A stretch of 60,550 bases of DNA from Paludibacter sp. 221 (lineage in GTDB: Bacteria; Bacteroidota; Bacteroidia; Bacteroidales; Paludibacteraceae): contig NZ_QVMH01000004.1 in NCBI RefSeq assembly GCF_010501035.1, positions 1-60,550 on the forward strand. Direction: 5' to 3'. How positions within the stretch are numbered: the first letter of the stretch is position 1; each line of letters opens with the position of its first letter. The position numbers and the translations under genes are program-made. Below the pieces are notes generated by a model, which had not been told where the DNA came from, did not search any database, and saw nothing but the letters and a program-made list of their open reading frames with translations. This document shows positions 36,296 through 45,116 of the stretch, one piece after another.

Positions 36296-36781
36296 ATGAA
36301 CGATTTTCCTCCCATCCGCCGGCAAGACCGCTTGCTGAACACTGATAGAATAAACGAATTGCTTGAAACAGGAGAGTATGGTTTCTTCAGTTTAGGTGCC
36401 AATGCTAATGGTTACGCTTATGGCATACCTGTAAACTATGTTTACGACCGTATAAGCGAATCGCTATATGTGCATTGTGCGCCTGAGGGAGAAAAAATGA
36501 ATATATTGCAGAAAAGTAACAGGTTGGTTTCTTTTTGTATTGTGGGTAAAACCTGCCCTGTTCCTCAAAAATTTACTACCCTATACGAAAGTGTTATTGT
36601 GTTTGGCGAGGCAGAGATAGTTTTGGCAGATGATGAAAAAAGGAAAGGAATACGCAAGTTGGTAGAAAAATACTGCCCCGGCTATATTGAGGTAGGTGAA
36701 AAATATATGGAGAGTTCATTTGCGCGAACAAGCGTGATTAAGATAAAAATTCAGCACATGACAGGCAAAAGTAAAGCATAA
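36296..36781 (+). CDS. Pyridoxamine 5'-phosphate oxidase-like flavoprotein (NimA-like)
   Basis: The 161-residue protein fits the FMN-binding split-barrel family related to nitroimidazole resistance (Nim) proteins: MNDFPPIRRQDRLLNTDRINELLETGEYGFFSLG, GIPVNYVYD, LYVHCAPEGEKMNIL and KFTTLYESVIVFGEA are all recognisable. Nim proteins reduce 5-nitroimidazoles to amines, but most relatives of this length have no proven function, so no resistance should be assumed. Terminators lie before and after it, so it is monocistronic. Confidence 0.88.
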   Translation: MNDFPPIRRQDRLLNTDRINELLETGEYGFFSLGANANGYAYGIPVNYVYDRISESLYVHCAPEGEKMNILQKSNRLVSFCIVGKTCPVPQKFTTLYESVIVFGEAEIVLADDEKRKGIRKLVEKYCPGYIEVGEKYMESSFARTSVIKIKIQHMTGKSKA

Positions 36782-36837
36782 ACTCAATAATGTTTTTTCT
36801 GAGTTTGCTTTTTACCTCAGGATTTACTAATAATTAT

Positions 36838-36870
36838 AACAATCCGGATTGTATCGCAGTCCGGATTGTT
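36838..36870 (+). terminator. Hairpin terminator after the PNPOx-like gene
   Basis: AACAATCCGGA (36838-36848) pairs perfectly with TCCGGATTGTT (36860-36870) around an 11-base loop. The downstream T-tract is weak, so termination is likely but not certain. Confidence 0.65.
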
Positions 36871-36955
36871 TGTGTAATAAACTTTATGAATGATGTTGGG
36901 AACAATCAGTCATTGAATGTGTTATATTGTTGTGTATAACCTAAAGGGAAATGAT

Positions 36956-37195
36956 ATGGAAAAAACAATAAAATCGGGAATTGAAGTTCAAAAACGTAGT
37001 GAGGAGGGTAATATGCCTATACAGAGTGAATTGTTGGAAGAACATAAAACTGGTGCAAAAGAAATCCGCTATGTTGACGAGTCGTACAGGATGGACGATA
37101 ATACCAATTTTAGCCCAACGGCGATGGAAGAAGATGTCTTGTTGGACGAGCCACTGGTGCCGGGTATCGGTATCGACGAAAGTGATATAAAATAA
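36956..37195 (+). CDS. Small acidic hypothetical protein
   Basis: From ATG 36956 the product is 79 residues, beginning MEKTIKSGIEVQKRSEEGN; the frame's ATG at 36917 is possible but would add a hydrophobic stretch with no other support. The protein is strongly acidic (many Glu and Asp, ending VPGIGIDESDIK) and has no recognisable domain, signal or membrane segment. It is 32 bases upstream of another small gene, so the two may be cotranscribed. Function unknown. Confidence 0.5.
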   Translation: MEKTIKSGIEVQKRSEEGNMPIQSELLEEHKTGAKEIRYVDESYRMDDNTNFSPTAMEEDVLLDEPLVPGIGIDESDIK

Positions 37196-37227
37196 CAGAT
37201 TAAAAATTTATTATAAAAAACTTAGTT

Positions 37228-37470
37228 ATGGAAAATGCATTAATATCTAAAGCTACTGAGAATAAGATAATCAGTGATTTACAAAAAATAATTGAAAGTG
37301 GGAAAAAGGGCAAAGTGATGCTTGCAGATTACGTAGGTGCAAATCAGGGTGCATGTATGGACTTTGCTGTGCTGTATGAGGCTTCGGACGATCTCCGGTA
37401 TTTCATTAAAGAACAACAGGTAAAAGGAGCTAAAATTGATATTCAGGAAGATAGTATTTTAGTGGAATAG
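37228..37470 (+). CDS. Small hypothetical protein
   Basis: An 80-residue protein (MENALISKATENKIISDLQ start) of mixed helix/strand character with no known motif. The spacing and direction suggest a unit with the preceding small acidic protein. A heptad-periodic tract follows its stop codon. I cannot assign a function, and such short frames could still be non-coding. Confidence 0.5.
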   Translation: MENALISKATENKIISDLQKIIESGKKGKVMLADYVGANQGACMDFAVLYEASDDLRYFIKEQQVKGAKIDIQEDSILVE

Positions 37471-37484
37471 GTGATTTGCCATAA

Positions 37485-37540
37485 GTCTTTTTGTCTTTTA
37501 TCTTTTATCTTGGTTCTTGATTCTTGGCTCTTGCTTCTCA
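37485..37540 (+). repeat. Heptad-periodic tract (TCTTxxx units)
   Basis: Seven successive units of the form TCTTTTA, TCTTTTA, TCTTGGT, TCTTGAT, TCTTGGC, TCTTGCT run from about 37492, one of the clearest of the window's tracts. Confidence 0.55.
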
Positions 37541-37633
37541 TATCAAGACTGAATGACAAAGTTTGGCATAAGATTTGATTTTATTCTGACGACAATTAAA
37601 CATAGTATATAATTAGATTGGCGTTGGTTAATG

Positions 37634-37670
37634 AAAATCCCCTCTCAAAATTTTGAGCAGGGGATTTTTT
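37634..37670 (+). terminator. Intrinsic terminator before the LTA-synthase-like gene
   Basis: AAAATCCCC (37634-37642) pairs with GGGGATTTT (37660-37668), and the loop itself contains CTCAAAATTTTGAG, giving a long stacked hairpin followed by TTTTTT. Confidence 0.8.
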
Positions 37671-37718
37671 ATTGCTCTGCTTTATATAACTTTGTACCCG
37701 TATTTTTTATTTTAGAAT

Positions 37719-39620
37719 ATGGGTAATTTTATAGAGCGCATAAAGAGCAATATTTATGCTATGTTGATATATCGGCTGATTATTATCTGGCTGTTATATG
37801 GTGTTTTACGTCTTTTGTTTTATGTTGTCAATTCCTCTCTTTATCCTGATATAGGTTTTTCGCATTTAATGACCTTATTTGCCGAAGGAATCCGTTTTGA
37901 TATGTCGGCTATACTTTTCAGCAACAGTATCTACATTCTCCTTCAAGTTTTGCCTTTCCACTTCCGGTATAGCGAGACGTATCAAAAGTTGCTAAAGTTC
38001 CTGTTTGTTTTTACCAATGCTTTCTTCTTTTTATTTGCTTGTGCCGATTTGGTTTATTTCCCTTTTACTTTCCGGCGTACGGTTTTAGGCGATTTGATGG
38101 AGTTCTCCAATGATGCTTCCAACGTGGGGCTTATTGGTAGCTTTATTGCCGACTATTGGTGGCTTTTGTTACTGTTTGTTGCACTTGTGTTTGTTTTGAT
38201 ATATACGTATGGCTCTATAAACCAGAAAGATTGGAAACCTGAAAAACCATTAATCTATTATCTGACAAGTTCATTAATATTTCTGCTGATAGGTGGATTG
38301 ACTTTTCTTGGGATACGTGGCGGTAGCCTTACGGGTATTCCGCTTGCCATGAATCATGCTACCGCAAAGATAAAAAAGCCGCTTGAAACAGGTATTGTGC
38401 TAAATACGCCGTTCTGTTTGTTCAGTGCTGCCGGACAATCATCGCTTAAGACTTATAATTATTTTCCGGAGGAAGAACTTGTTAAAATAGTAAATCCTGT
38501 AAAAACGGCGTCGGACAAAGGTTTCACCCCGAAAAATGTTGTTATTATTATGCTCGAAGGATTCAGTAAGGCGCATAGCGAGTATATGCCGTTTGTAAAC
38601 TCTCTGGCCGAAGATGGGTTGAGCTTTAAGTATTCATTTGCCAACGGCTTGACGTCGAGCGACGCATTGCCTTCGATATTGGCAAACATTCCTGCGTTAA
38701 TGCCCGTGAAGTACGTTTCCGGTATATATTCCGGTAACCGGCTGGATGGCATTGCACGGCAGTTGTCGCAGAAAGGGTATGACTGTTCGTTTTTTCATGG
38801 TGCGCCACGAGGCTCTATGCGTTTTCTGGAGTTTACACGTATGCTCGATTTTCCCAATTATTACGGACAGGAGGATTATGGAAATGATTCGGATTACGAC
38901 GGACACTGGGGTATTTGGGATGAGTCTTTTCTGCAATACACAGCCAATATGATGAACGAAAAACAGCAACCGTTTCTTTCGGTTGTATTTACGCTTACCT
39001 CGCACCATCCGTTCCGGATACCGGAAGAGTATAAAGATACATTTCCCGAAGGCGAACTGCCTATTCATAAAACCATTGCTTACACCGATTATTCTTTACG
39101 CCGCTTTTTTGAAACAGCTCGACAAATGCCTTGGTTTGAGAATACATTGTTTGTACTTTCGGCCGACCATACCAACGGCGCTGTACAGGAGGAGTATAAA
39201 ACAAGCGTGGGATTGTTTGCCGTTCCCATTATCTTTTATGAGCCGTCGGGGAGGTTGAAACATCACGAAGAAAAGATAATGGTGCAGCAGATAGACATTA
39301 TCCCCAGTATTCTGGATTATCTGAATTATGATTTGGAACATTTTTCGTTTGGTAGCTCTGTTTTTTCGGCCGACAGCACACATTTTCTTATCAACTACAT
39401 CAATAATACCTATCAGGTTTATCAAAACAATTATGTGCTCAGAACAAACGATGATGGAGCTAAAGGGTTGTATCTGTTGGATACTGACCCATTGCTCAAG
39501 CACGATTTGCGGGAAGAGCAACCGGAAAGGACTGAAAATATGCACAATCTGTATAAAGCATTTGTTCAGCAGTATAATAACCGTATTGTAAGTAATAAGA
39601 CAAATATATTGTTTGAATAA
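37719..39620 (+). CDS. LTA-synthase/sulfatase family membrane phosphotransferase
   Basis: The 633-residue protein has about five N-terminal membrane segments (within residues 15-205) and then an external alkaline-phosphatase-superfamily domain (about 265-560). Recognisable pieces are NVVIIMLEGFSKAHSEYMP, the nucleophile region SFANGLTSSDALPSIL, SVVFTLTSHHPF, and the metal-binding LSADHTNGA. Such enzymes move phosphoglycerol or phosphoethanolamine onto envelope molecules; true lipoteichoic acid is not expected here, so the acceptor is uncertain. A terminator and a TAACTTTG -7-like motif (37687-37694) lie upstream. Confidence 0.88.
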   Translation: MGNFIERIKSNIYAMLIYRLIIIWLLYGVLRLLFYVVNSSLYPDIGFSHLMTLFAEGIRFDMSAILFSNSIYILLQVLPFHFRYSETYQKLLKFLFVFTNAFFFLFACADLVYFPFTFRRTVLGDLMEFSNDASNVGLIGSFIADYWWLLLLFVALVFVLIYTYGSINQKDWKPEKPLIYYLTSSLIFLLIGGLTFLGIRGGSLTGIPLAMNHATAKIKKPLETGIVLNTPFCLFSAAGQSSLKTYNYFPEEELVKIVNPVKTASDKGFTPKNVVIIMLEGFSKAHSEYMPFVNSLAEDGLSFKYSFANGLTSSDALPSILANIPALMPVKYVSGIYSGNRLDGIARQLSQKGYDCSFFHGAPRGSMRFLEFTRMLDFPNYYGQEDYGNDSDYDGHWGIWDESFLQYTANMMNEKQQPFLSVVFTLTSHHPFRIPEEYKDTFPEGELPIHKTIAYTDYSLRRFFETARQMPWFENTLFVLSADHTNGAVQEEYKTSVGLFAVPIIFYEPSGRLKHHEEKIMVQQIDIIPSILDYLNYDLEHFSFGSSVFSADSTHFLINYINNTYQVYQNNYVLRTNDDGAKGLYLLDTDPLLKHDLREEQPERTENMHNLYKAFVQQYNNRIVSNKTNILFE

Positions 39621-39692
39621 ACATTAAATAAAGAGTGGCTTTTGCGGAGTTTTCTTAACTTTGTGTGAGTATCAGAGACAAAATAATTGTGA

Positions 39693-40712
39693 ATGGAAGA
39701 AGAACGTTTTGATATACGAAATAATCAATCAGGAGAAAAGGAATTTGAAAATGCTTTGCGTCCTCTTGCTTTTTCCGATTTCAGCGGGCAGGATAAAATC
39801 GTTGAGAACCTGAGGATATTTGTAAAAGCAGCACGCATGCGTAGCGAGTCGCTCGACCATGTGTTGCTTCATGGCCCTCCGGGTTTGGGTAAGACTACTT
39901 TATCCAACATCATTGCGAATGAATTGAATGTAGGATTTAAAATTACGTCGGGTCCTGTACTCGATAAGCCGGGTGATTTGGCGGGTTTATTAACCAGCCT
40001 CGAACCGAATGACGTACTTTTTATTGATGAGATACACCGCTTGAGTCCTATTGTTGAGGAATACCTTTATTCAGCAATGGAAGACTATCGTATTGATATT
40101 ATGATAGACAAAGGGCCAAGTGCACGCTCCATACAGTTGGATTTGAATCCTTTTACGCTGATTGGAGCCACTACCCGTAGTGGGTTGCTTACCAGTCCTT
40201 TACGTGCCCGTTTTGGGATAAATTGCCACTTTGAGTATTATGACGCCAAGGTTATCATGCGAATCATTAAGCGTTCGGCACGCTTGCTCAATGTGGCGTG
40301 CGATGATAAAGCTGCAACAGAAATAGCCGGGCGTAGCCGGGGCACTCCCCGTATTGCCAATGCGTTGCTGCGGCGTGTACGCGATTTTGCACAAGTAAAG
40401 GGCAATGGCAGTATCGACCACGAGATTGCCTGTTATGCGTTGGAAGCCCTTAATATTGATAAGTACGGTCTGGACGAAATTGATAATAAGATACTTACTA
40501 CAATTATAGACAAATTTCAGGGAGGCCCTGTAGGGCTTACCACTATTGCTACAGCGTTGGGCGAAGATGCCGGAACGCTGGAAGAAGTCTATGAGCCATT
40601 CCTTATTAAAGAAGGATTTATGAAGCGTACCCCGCGTGGGCGCGAGGTTACAGAACTGGCCTATAAACACTTGGGGAAAATTAAGTATGGGGATATGGGA
40701 ACTTTGTTTTAA
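39693..40712 (+). CDS. ruvB: Holliday junction branch migration ATPase RuvB
   Basis: RuvB drives branch migration of Holliday junctions with RuvA. The 339-residue AAA+ protein shows the N-terminal [13 protein letters not shown], Walker A GPPGLGKT (61-68), Walker [11 protein letters not shown] (about 109-118) and sensor [10 protein letters not shown], and the C-terminal winged-helix region ([19 protein letters not shown]-like segment [19 protein letters not shown]). Length and motifs are standard. RuvA and RuvC are not in this window. Confidence 0.97.
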   Translation: MEEERFDIRNNQSGEKEFENALRPLAFSDFSGQDKIVENLRIFVKAARMRSESLDHVLLHGPPGLGKTTLSNIIANELNVGFKITSGPVLDKPGDLAGLLTSLEPNDVLFIDEIHRLSPIVEEYLYSAMEDYRIDIMIDKGPSARSIQLDLNPFTLIGATTRSGLLTSPLRARFGINCHFEYYDAKVIMRIIKRSARLLNVACDDKAATEIAGRSRGTPRIANALLRRVRDFAQVKGNGSIDHEIACYALEALNIDKYGLDEIDNKILTTIIDKFQGGPVGLTTIATALGEDAGTLEEVYEPFLIKEGFMKRTPRGREVTELAYKHLGKIKYGDMGTLF

Positions 40713-40762
40713 TTATTAATTTTTAATGATTAATTATTACAGACGAAGATTGTTTTATTGAT

Positions 40763-40799
40763 TATCAATAGACTACCGACTATAGACCATAGACTGAAA
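40763..40799 (+). repeat. Heptad-periodic tract before the nucleotidyltransferase gene
   Basis: GACTACC, GACTATA, GACCATA, GACTGAA: four 7-base units ending at the ATG of the nucleotidyltransferase (40801). An AT-rich palindromic stretch lies just before it (about 40711-40740). Confidence 0.55.
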
Positions 40800-40800
40800 T

Positions 40801-41280
40801 ATGACTATCAGGGAAAAAATAATTCGGACATTGCACCAAGCTGCTTCAGAGCTTGAACAACTGCACGACGACTGGTATGTTTTTGGCTCGGCTGCATCCA
40901 TCCTGTTGGAAGTGGAATTGGAGAATACAACTGATATTGATATAGTGACCTCAGGCCGCGATGCAGAATTGCTGAAAACGCTATGGCATACTAAAAATTT
41001 GCATGTAGATTCAAAGCCTTCTGAATTGTTCTGTTCTGATTTATCCCGTTATCACTTCGAGTTATTAGATATAGAAATATCCGGAAATTTGGAGGTGTAT
41101 AGAAACAATAAATGGCAAAAATTTACGATATATGATTATGAAGTAATTCCCGTAGGTAAATTATTGGTGAAAATTCCAACTTTGCAGGAGCAAAAAAATA
41201 TATTGCATTTTTTCGGAAGGGAAAAAGATTTGCAAAAAATAAAGTTGATAGATAAACGAATTGCTGAAACAGAACTATGA
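40801..41280 (+). CDS. Nucleotidyltransferase-fold protein (MNT/AbiEii-like)
   Basis: A 159-residue protein with the nucleotidyltransferase signature: GS at residues 29-30 (VFGSAASILL) and the metal-binding DxD at 45-47 (TTDIDIVT). The second half is of uncertain fold. Small proteins of this type act as antitoxins of MNT-HEPN or AbiE systems, or modify tRNA or nucleotides. Here it overlaps the DUF1016 nuclease gene by 4 bases (ATGA), so the pair is translationally coupled. The real substrate is unknown. It is AT-rich compared with ruvB next to it. Confidence 0.8.
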   Translation: MTIREKIIRTLHQAASELEQLHDDWYVFGSAASILLEVELENTTDIDIVTSGRDAELLKTLWHTKNLHVDSKPSELFCSDLSRYHFELLDIEISGNLEVYRNNKWQKFTIYDYEVIPVGKLLVKIPTLQEQKNILHFFGREKDLQKIKLIDKRIAETEL

Positions 41281-42311
41281 GTGATATCACATTAAATAAT
41301 AGTGAATTATTACAATCAATCATAAATTTGATTGATACTTCTCGCCGAAAAGTTGCTTTAAATATCAATAGCGAACTTACTCTTCTTTATTGGCATATTG
41401 GTAAAGAAATAAATAATAATATATTAAAAAACGAAAGAGCTGACTATGGTAAAACTATTGTGAAAGAGTTAAGTAAAAATTTAACTAAGTTATATGGAAA
41501 TGGTTTTACAAAACAGAATGTTTATAATTTCGTAAAACTCAACGAAACATTTTCAGATTATGAAATAGTCCACTCGGTGAGTAGACAATTAACTTGGACT
41601 CATCTACGAAGTCTTATTTATATAGAAGATGATTTGAAGCGTGAGTTTTATATACGGATGGCAATTCATGAACGTTGGAGTGTACGTATTATGCAAGAGC
41701 GTATAAATAATATGTTGTACGAGCGTACTGCAATCAGTAAGAAACCGGAAGAAACTATAAACCGTGACTTGCAGTTATTGAAGGCAGAAAATAAGCTTAC
41801 TCCCGATCTTGTATTCAGAGATCCTTATTTTCTTGATTTTCTTGGATTATATAATAGTTTTAGTGAAAAAGACCTTGAGAGTACAATCTTGAACAATTTA
41901 CAACAATTCCTTATAGAACTCGGAAGTGACTTTGCTTTTATTGCACGTCAAAAAAGGATTGTTATTGATAATGAAGATTTTCGGATTGACTTGTTGTTTT
42001 ATCATAGGAGCTTATGTTGCTTAATTGCCATTGAATTAAAATTAGGCAAGTTCAAAGCATCTTATAAAGGGCAGATGGAATTGTACTTACGTTGGCTTGA
42101 GCGCAACGAACAACGTGCGGGTGAAAATAAACCAATAGGTTTGATTTTATGTAGTGAGAAATCGCCGGAACAAATAAATTACTTGATGTTAGATAATGAT
42201 GAACATATTAAAGTGGCTGAATACATAACTTTATTACCAACAAAGGATGTTTTGGAGGAAAAGCTGCGGAAGGCTATATATTTGGCACAAAATTCATCAG
42301 ACAGTAAATAA
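41277..42311 (+). CDS. DUF1016/YhcG-family PD-(D/E)XK nuclease
   Basis: The 344-residue protein has the N-terminal DUF1016 helical region (LLYWHIGKEINNNIL to about 170, including QLTWTHLRSLIYIEDDLKREFY) and a C-terminal PD-(D/E)XK nuclease domain: the segment FRIDLLFYHR through LIAIELKLG (about residues 236-256) holds the catalytic Asp, Glu and Lys. YhcG-type proteins are predicted DNases often found in restriction and other defence loci. This copy is strongly A+T rich, unlike its neighbours, which suggests horizontal transfer. It follows the nucleotidyltransferase gene with an overlapping start. Confidence 0.9.
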   Translation: MSDITLNNSELLQSIINLIDTSRRKVALNINSELTLLYWHIGKEINNNILKNERADYGKTIVKELSKNLTKLYGNGFTKQNVYNFVKLNETFSDYEIVHSVSRQLTWTHLRSLIYIEDDLKREFYIRMAIHERWSVRIMQERINNMLYERTAISKKPEETINRDLQLLKAENKLTPDLVFRDPYFLDFLGLYNSFSEKDLESTILNNLQQFLIELGSDFAFIARQKRIVIDNEDFRIDLLFYHRSLCCLIAIELKLGKFKASYKGQMELYLRWLERNEQRAGENKPIGLILCSEKSPEQINYLMLDNDEHIKVAEYITLLPTKDVLEEKLRKAIYLAQNSSDSK

Positions 42312-42319
42312 TAATCATT

Positions 42320-42619
42320 ATGCAAGAACTTGTAACAATAAAAGTATTCAATTTTCAGAACGATTTACATTTGGTTAAATCCTATTTAGAATCGGAAGGA
42401 ATCAAGTGTTTTGCAAAAGATGAGTTGGTTAATCAGGTTTACCCAATGGCAACAAATGCGATGGGAGGTATAAAATTACAGGTTCCTGCCGATCAGGCAG
42501 AAGAAGCTGTTCGCTTGCTTATCGAAGGAGGTTTTGCAAAGGAAGAAGACTATGATGTCCCGAACAGCATTAAGCAAGCGGGTAAGTTTATCGATTGGTT
42601 GAAAAACTTATTCAAATAA
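42320..42619 (+). CDS. DUF2007 (putative signal transducing) family protein
   Basis: A 99-residue protein starting LVTIKVFNFQNDLHLVKSYLESEGIKCF, the mark of DUF2007 proteins, which are small soluble alpha/beta proteins with a conserved GGIKLQVPADQAEEA segment. Some relatives are linked to signalling or to envelope functions, but none has a firm function. It is 8 bases after the nuclease gene; the DUF2007 gene may not be functionally part of that pair. Confidence 0.85.
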   Translation: MQELVTIKVFNFQNDLHLVKSYLESEGIKCFAKDELVNQVYPMATNAMGGIKLQVPADQAEEAVRLLIEGGFAKEEDYDVPNSIKQAGKFIDWLKNLFK

Positions 42620-42691
42620 AATCTCCCGCACAGCGGCACAAAGCTGCTTGTCGGATAATAATAACCGATAATTAGATTTAATTTAATCAGT

Positions 42692-42732
42692 TTCTTAAAT
42701 CTTAAATCTTGACTCTTGGCTCTTGATTCTTT
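42692..42732 (+). repeat. Heptad-periodic tract before the flippase gene
   Basis: TCTTAAA, TCTTAAA, TCTTGAC, TCTTGGC, TCTTGAT, TCTT: a clear 7-base ladder 8 bases before the flippase ATG (42740), related to the 37485-37540 tract. Confidence 0.6.
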
Positions 42733-42739
42733 ATAAAAA

Positions 42740-44263
42740 ATGGCAAAGCAAGAAATGCAAAAACTGGCGAAGGATACCGCCATTTATGGAGTAAGCAGTA
42801 TTTTAGGGAAGTTCCTTAACTTTCTGCTTGTGCCCATATATACCCGTGTGCTAAAGGAAACGGGCGATTACGGAATTGTTACCAACCTGTATGCATATAC
42901 CGCATTGCTGTTGGTAATTCTTACTTATGGGATGGAAACGGGATTTTTCCGTTTTGCCAATAAGAATAGGGATGAGGCCGACAAGGTTTTTAGCACTATC
43001 TTAACTTGCGTTACTTTCACTTCGCTCATTTTTATATTTGTGTGCGTTGTGTTCGGGCAGCCTATTGCCAATGCTTTAAGCTATGGCAGCAATCCCGAAT
43101 ATATTCGGATGCTGGCTATTGTGGTGGCTATGGATGCCATAGGGTCTATCCCTTTTGCTTACTTGCGTTATAAAAACCGTCCTGTTAAGTTTGCTGCGCT
43201 GAAAATGGTAATGATTTCTACGAATATCATTTTCAATCTGTTCTTCTTGATTGCCTGCCCTTGGTTGATGAAAACGGCTCCCGCACTGATTGACTGGTTT
43301 TATAAGCCCGACTATGGTGTAGGATATGTGTTTGTTGCTAACCTTATTTCTACGTCTATCGTTACTATTGCGCTGCTGCCCGATATTTTGAGAGTGAAAT
43401 TTGAGTTTGACGGGGCTTTGTTGAAAAAAATACTACGTTATTCCTTGCCCTTGCTTGCATTAGGTATTGCGGGGATAATGAACCAGACCTTGGATAAAAT
43501 TATTTTTCCCGCATTTTTCGACGATAAGGATTTTGCCCAGTCCGAATTAGGCATTTATGGGGCTTGTTTCAAGCTGTCGATGATTATGATGATGTTCACA
43601 CAGGCATTCCGTTACGCTTATGAGCCGTTTGTTTTTGCACAGCATAAGGATAAAAACAGTAAAGAAGCCTATGCTGATGCTACCAAGTATTACATGATAT
43701 TCTCTCTTTTGATATTTTTGGGCATGGTGTTTTATATGGATATACTGAAATACCTGATTAAAGATACTTACTGGAGCGGGCTGCGAGTTGTGCCTGTTGT
43801 GCTATGGGCATATATATTTCAGGGCTTGTTTTTTAACCTGTCGCTTTGGTACAAGCTGCTTGATAAAACAATTTACGGAACATGGTTTACTATTGTGGGA
43901 TTGTCTGTTACGTTGATTTTTAATATAGTGCTTGTGCCTAAAATCAGCTATATGGGTTCGGCATGGGCATCGTTTGCATGTTATTTTGTGATGATGCTGT
44001 TGTCCTATTTTATAGGTCAGAAGCATATGCCGATTAATTATGACTTAAAAACAATGGGGCTTTATACAGTTGTGACTTTGGCTCTTTACGGATTGAGCTT
44101 TTTGGTGCAAAGCCGGTATTTGGTTGTCAACCTTGCTTATCGTACTGTATTACTTATATTATTTATCATTTTAATGGTGAAGCGTGACTTCCCTCTCAGT
44201 GAAATACCCATTGTGAAGAAGTTTGTAAAGCCAAGAAACCAAGATTTAGAAAAGAAAGATTAA
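42740..44263 (+). CDS. Oligosaccharide flippase (Wzx/MurJ-like, MOP superfamily)
   Basis: The 507-residue protein is highly hydrophobic with about 14 predicted membrane segments and begins AKDTAIYGVSSILGKFLNFLLVPIYTRVL, a typical start of polysaccharide flippases. It should move lipid-linked glycans across the inner membrane. No glycosyltransferases are adjacent, so the substrate cannot be named; proteins of this type in Bacteroidota also flip peptidoglycan or O-antigen units. Confidence 0.88.
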   Translation: MAKQEMQKLAKDTAIYGVSSILGKFLNFLLVPIYTRVLKETGDYGIVTNLYAYTALLLVILTYGMETGFFRFANKNRDEADKVFSTILTCVTFTSLIFIFVCVVFGQPIANALSYGSNPEYIRMLAIVVAMDAIGSIPFAYLRYKNRPVKFAALKMVMISTNIIFNLFFLIACPWLMKTAPALIDWFYKPDYGVGYVFVANLISTSIVTIALLPDILRVKFEFDGALLKKILRYSLPLLALGIAGIMNQTLDKIIFPAFFDDKDFAQSELGIYGACFKLSMIMMMFTQAFRYAYEPFVFAQHKDKNSKEAYADATKYYMIFSLLIFLGMVFYMDILKYLIKDTYWSGLRVVPVVLWAYIFQGLFFNLSLWYKLLDKTIYGTWFTIVGLSVTLIFNIVLVPKISYMGSAWASFACYFVMMLLSYFIGQKHMPINYDLKTMGLYTVVTLALYGLSFLVQSRYLVVNLAYRTVLLILFIILMVKRDFPLSEIPIVKKFVKPRNQDLEKKD

Positions 44264-44280
44264 CGTGTGTTTTTGAGAAT

Positions 44281-45084
44281 ATGATAAGTACGATTACCAG
44301 CCCGAAAAATCCGCTGATAAAAGAAATACTCGTTTTGCAGAGTAAATCAAAAGAGCGCAAGCAAAGTAATACAATCGTTATCGAAGGCAGGAAAGAAATC
44401 AGCCTTGCTGTAGCGGCAGGCGTACAATTTAAGAAAGTTTTGTTCTGTCCTGATATTATTTCGGCAGGCGAAGTTGAGGAGATTATAGGCGTGCAATTTC
44501 CCAGTTTGTCAGTTTACGAAGTTTCAGAAAGTGTGTTTTCCAAAATATCGTACCGCGAAACTACCGGAGGGATGGTGGTATTGGCTCAGACACCCGAAAA
44601 ATCATTAAGCGACCTTAAAGTAGGAGAGGAGTCGGTATATATTGTGCTTGAGGCCGTGGAGAAACCCGGAAACCTTGGAGCTATATGCCGTGTAGCCGAT
44701 GCCGCTAAGGTAGACGGGCTTATCATATGCGACCCGCACACCGATATTTTTAACCCCAATGCTATCCGCTCCAGTCTGGGCTGCGTATTTACTGTAAATG
44801 TGGTAAATTCTACTTTTGAAGAAACTATCGGTTGGCTAAAACAGAACGGAATCACCAGTTATGCGGCAGAGCTTACAGCCTCCGAATTTTATCATAAACT
44901 TGACTTGACAGGAAAAACGGCATTGGTTTTTGGGACGGAAGCCACAGGATTAACTCCTAAGTGGATAGAAAATGCAGATAAGCGAATAAAAATACCAATG
45001 GGCGGGGTGATTGATTCGCTCAACGTAACCACCTCAGTCGCTATACTTGTGTTTGAAGCCATGCGCCAACGTGGGTTCAAGTAG
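44281..45084 (+). CDS. SpoU/TrmH family RNA 2'-O-methyltransferase
   Basis: The 267-residue SPOUT methyltransferase has an N-terminal RNA-binding region (about 1-95, with the RKQSNTIVIEGRKE substrate-binding segment) and the knotted SAM-binding domain. The conserved motifs ALEAVEKPGNLGAICRVADA-like VLEAVEKPGNLGAICR, VFGTEATGLT and IPMGGVIDSLNVTTSVAILVFEA are all present. Family members methylate rRNA or tRNA; which target cannot be told. Its terminator (45088) overlaps the end of the convergent cdd gene. Confidence 0.93.
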   Translation: MISTITSPKNPLIKEILVLQSKSKERKQSNTIVIEGRKEISLAVAAGVQFKKVLFCPDIISAGEVEEIIGVQFPSLSVYEVSESVFSKISYRETTGGMVVLAQTPEKSLSDLKVGEESVYIVLEAVEKPGNLGAICRVADAAKVDGLIICDPHTDIFNPNAIRSSLGCVFTVNVVNSTFEETIGWLKQNGITSYAAELTASEFYHKLDLTGKTALVFGTEATGLTPKWIENADKRIKIPMGGVIDSLNVTTSVAILVFEAMRQRGFK

Positions 45085-45087
45085 CGA

Positions 45088-45116
45088 AAAGCCTTTATCC
45101 TTTCAGGCTTTCTTTT
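45088..45116 (+). terminator. Terminator hairpin lying within the end of convergent cdd
   Basis: AAAGCCT (45088-45094) pairs with AGGCTTT (45105-45111), then CTTTT. The hairpin overlaps the last codons of the opposing cytidine deaminase gene. Confidence 0.6.

Noticed and set aside
36296-36781. A true nitroimidazole-resistance (nim) gene
   Set aside because: The family match is to the wider PNPOx-like group; residues specific to active Nim enzymes cannot be confirmed from sequence alone.
37485-42732. The periodic tracts as possible CRISPR arrays
   Set aside because: Units are only about 7 bases, lack conserved repeats and spacers, and no cas genes are in the window.
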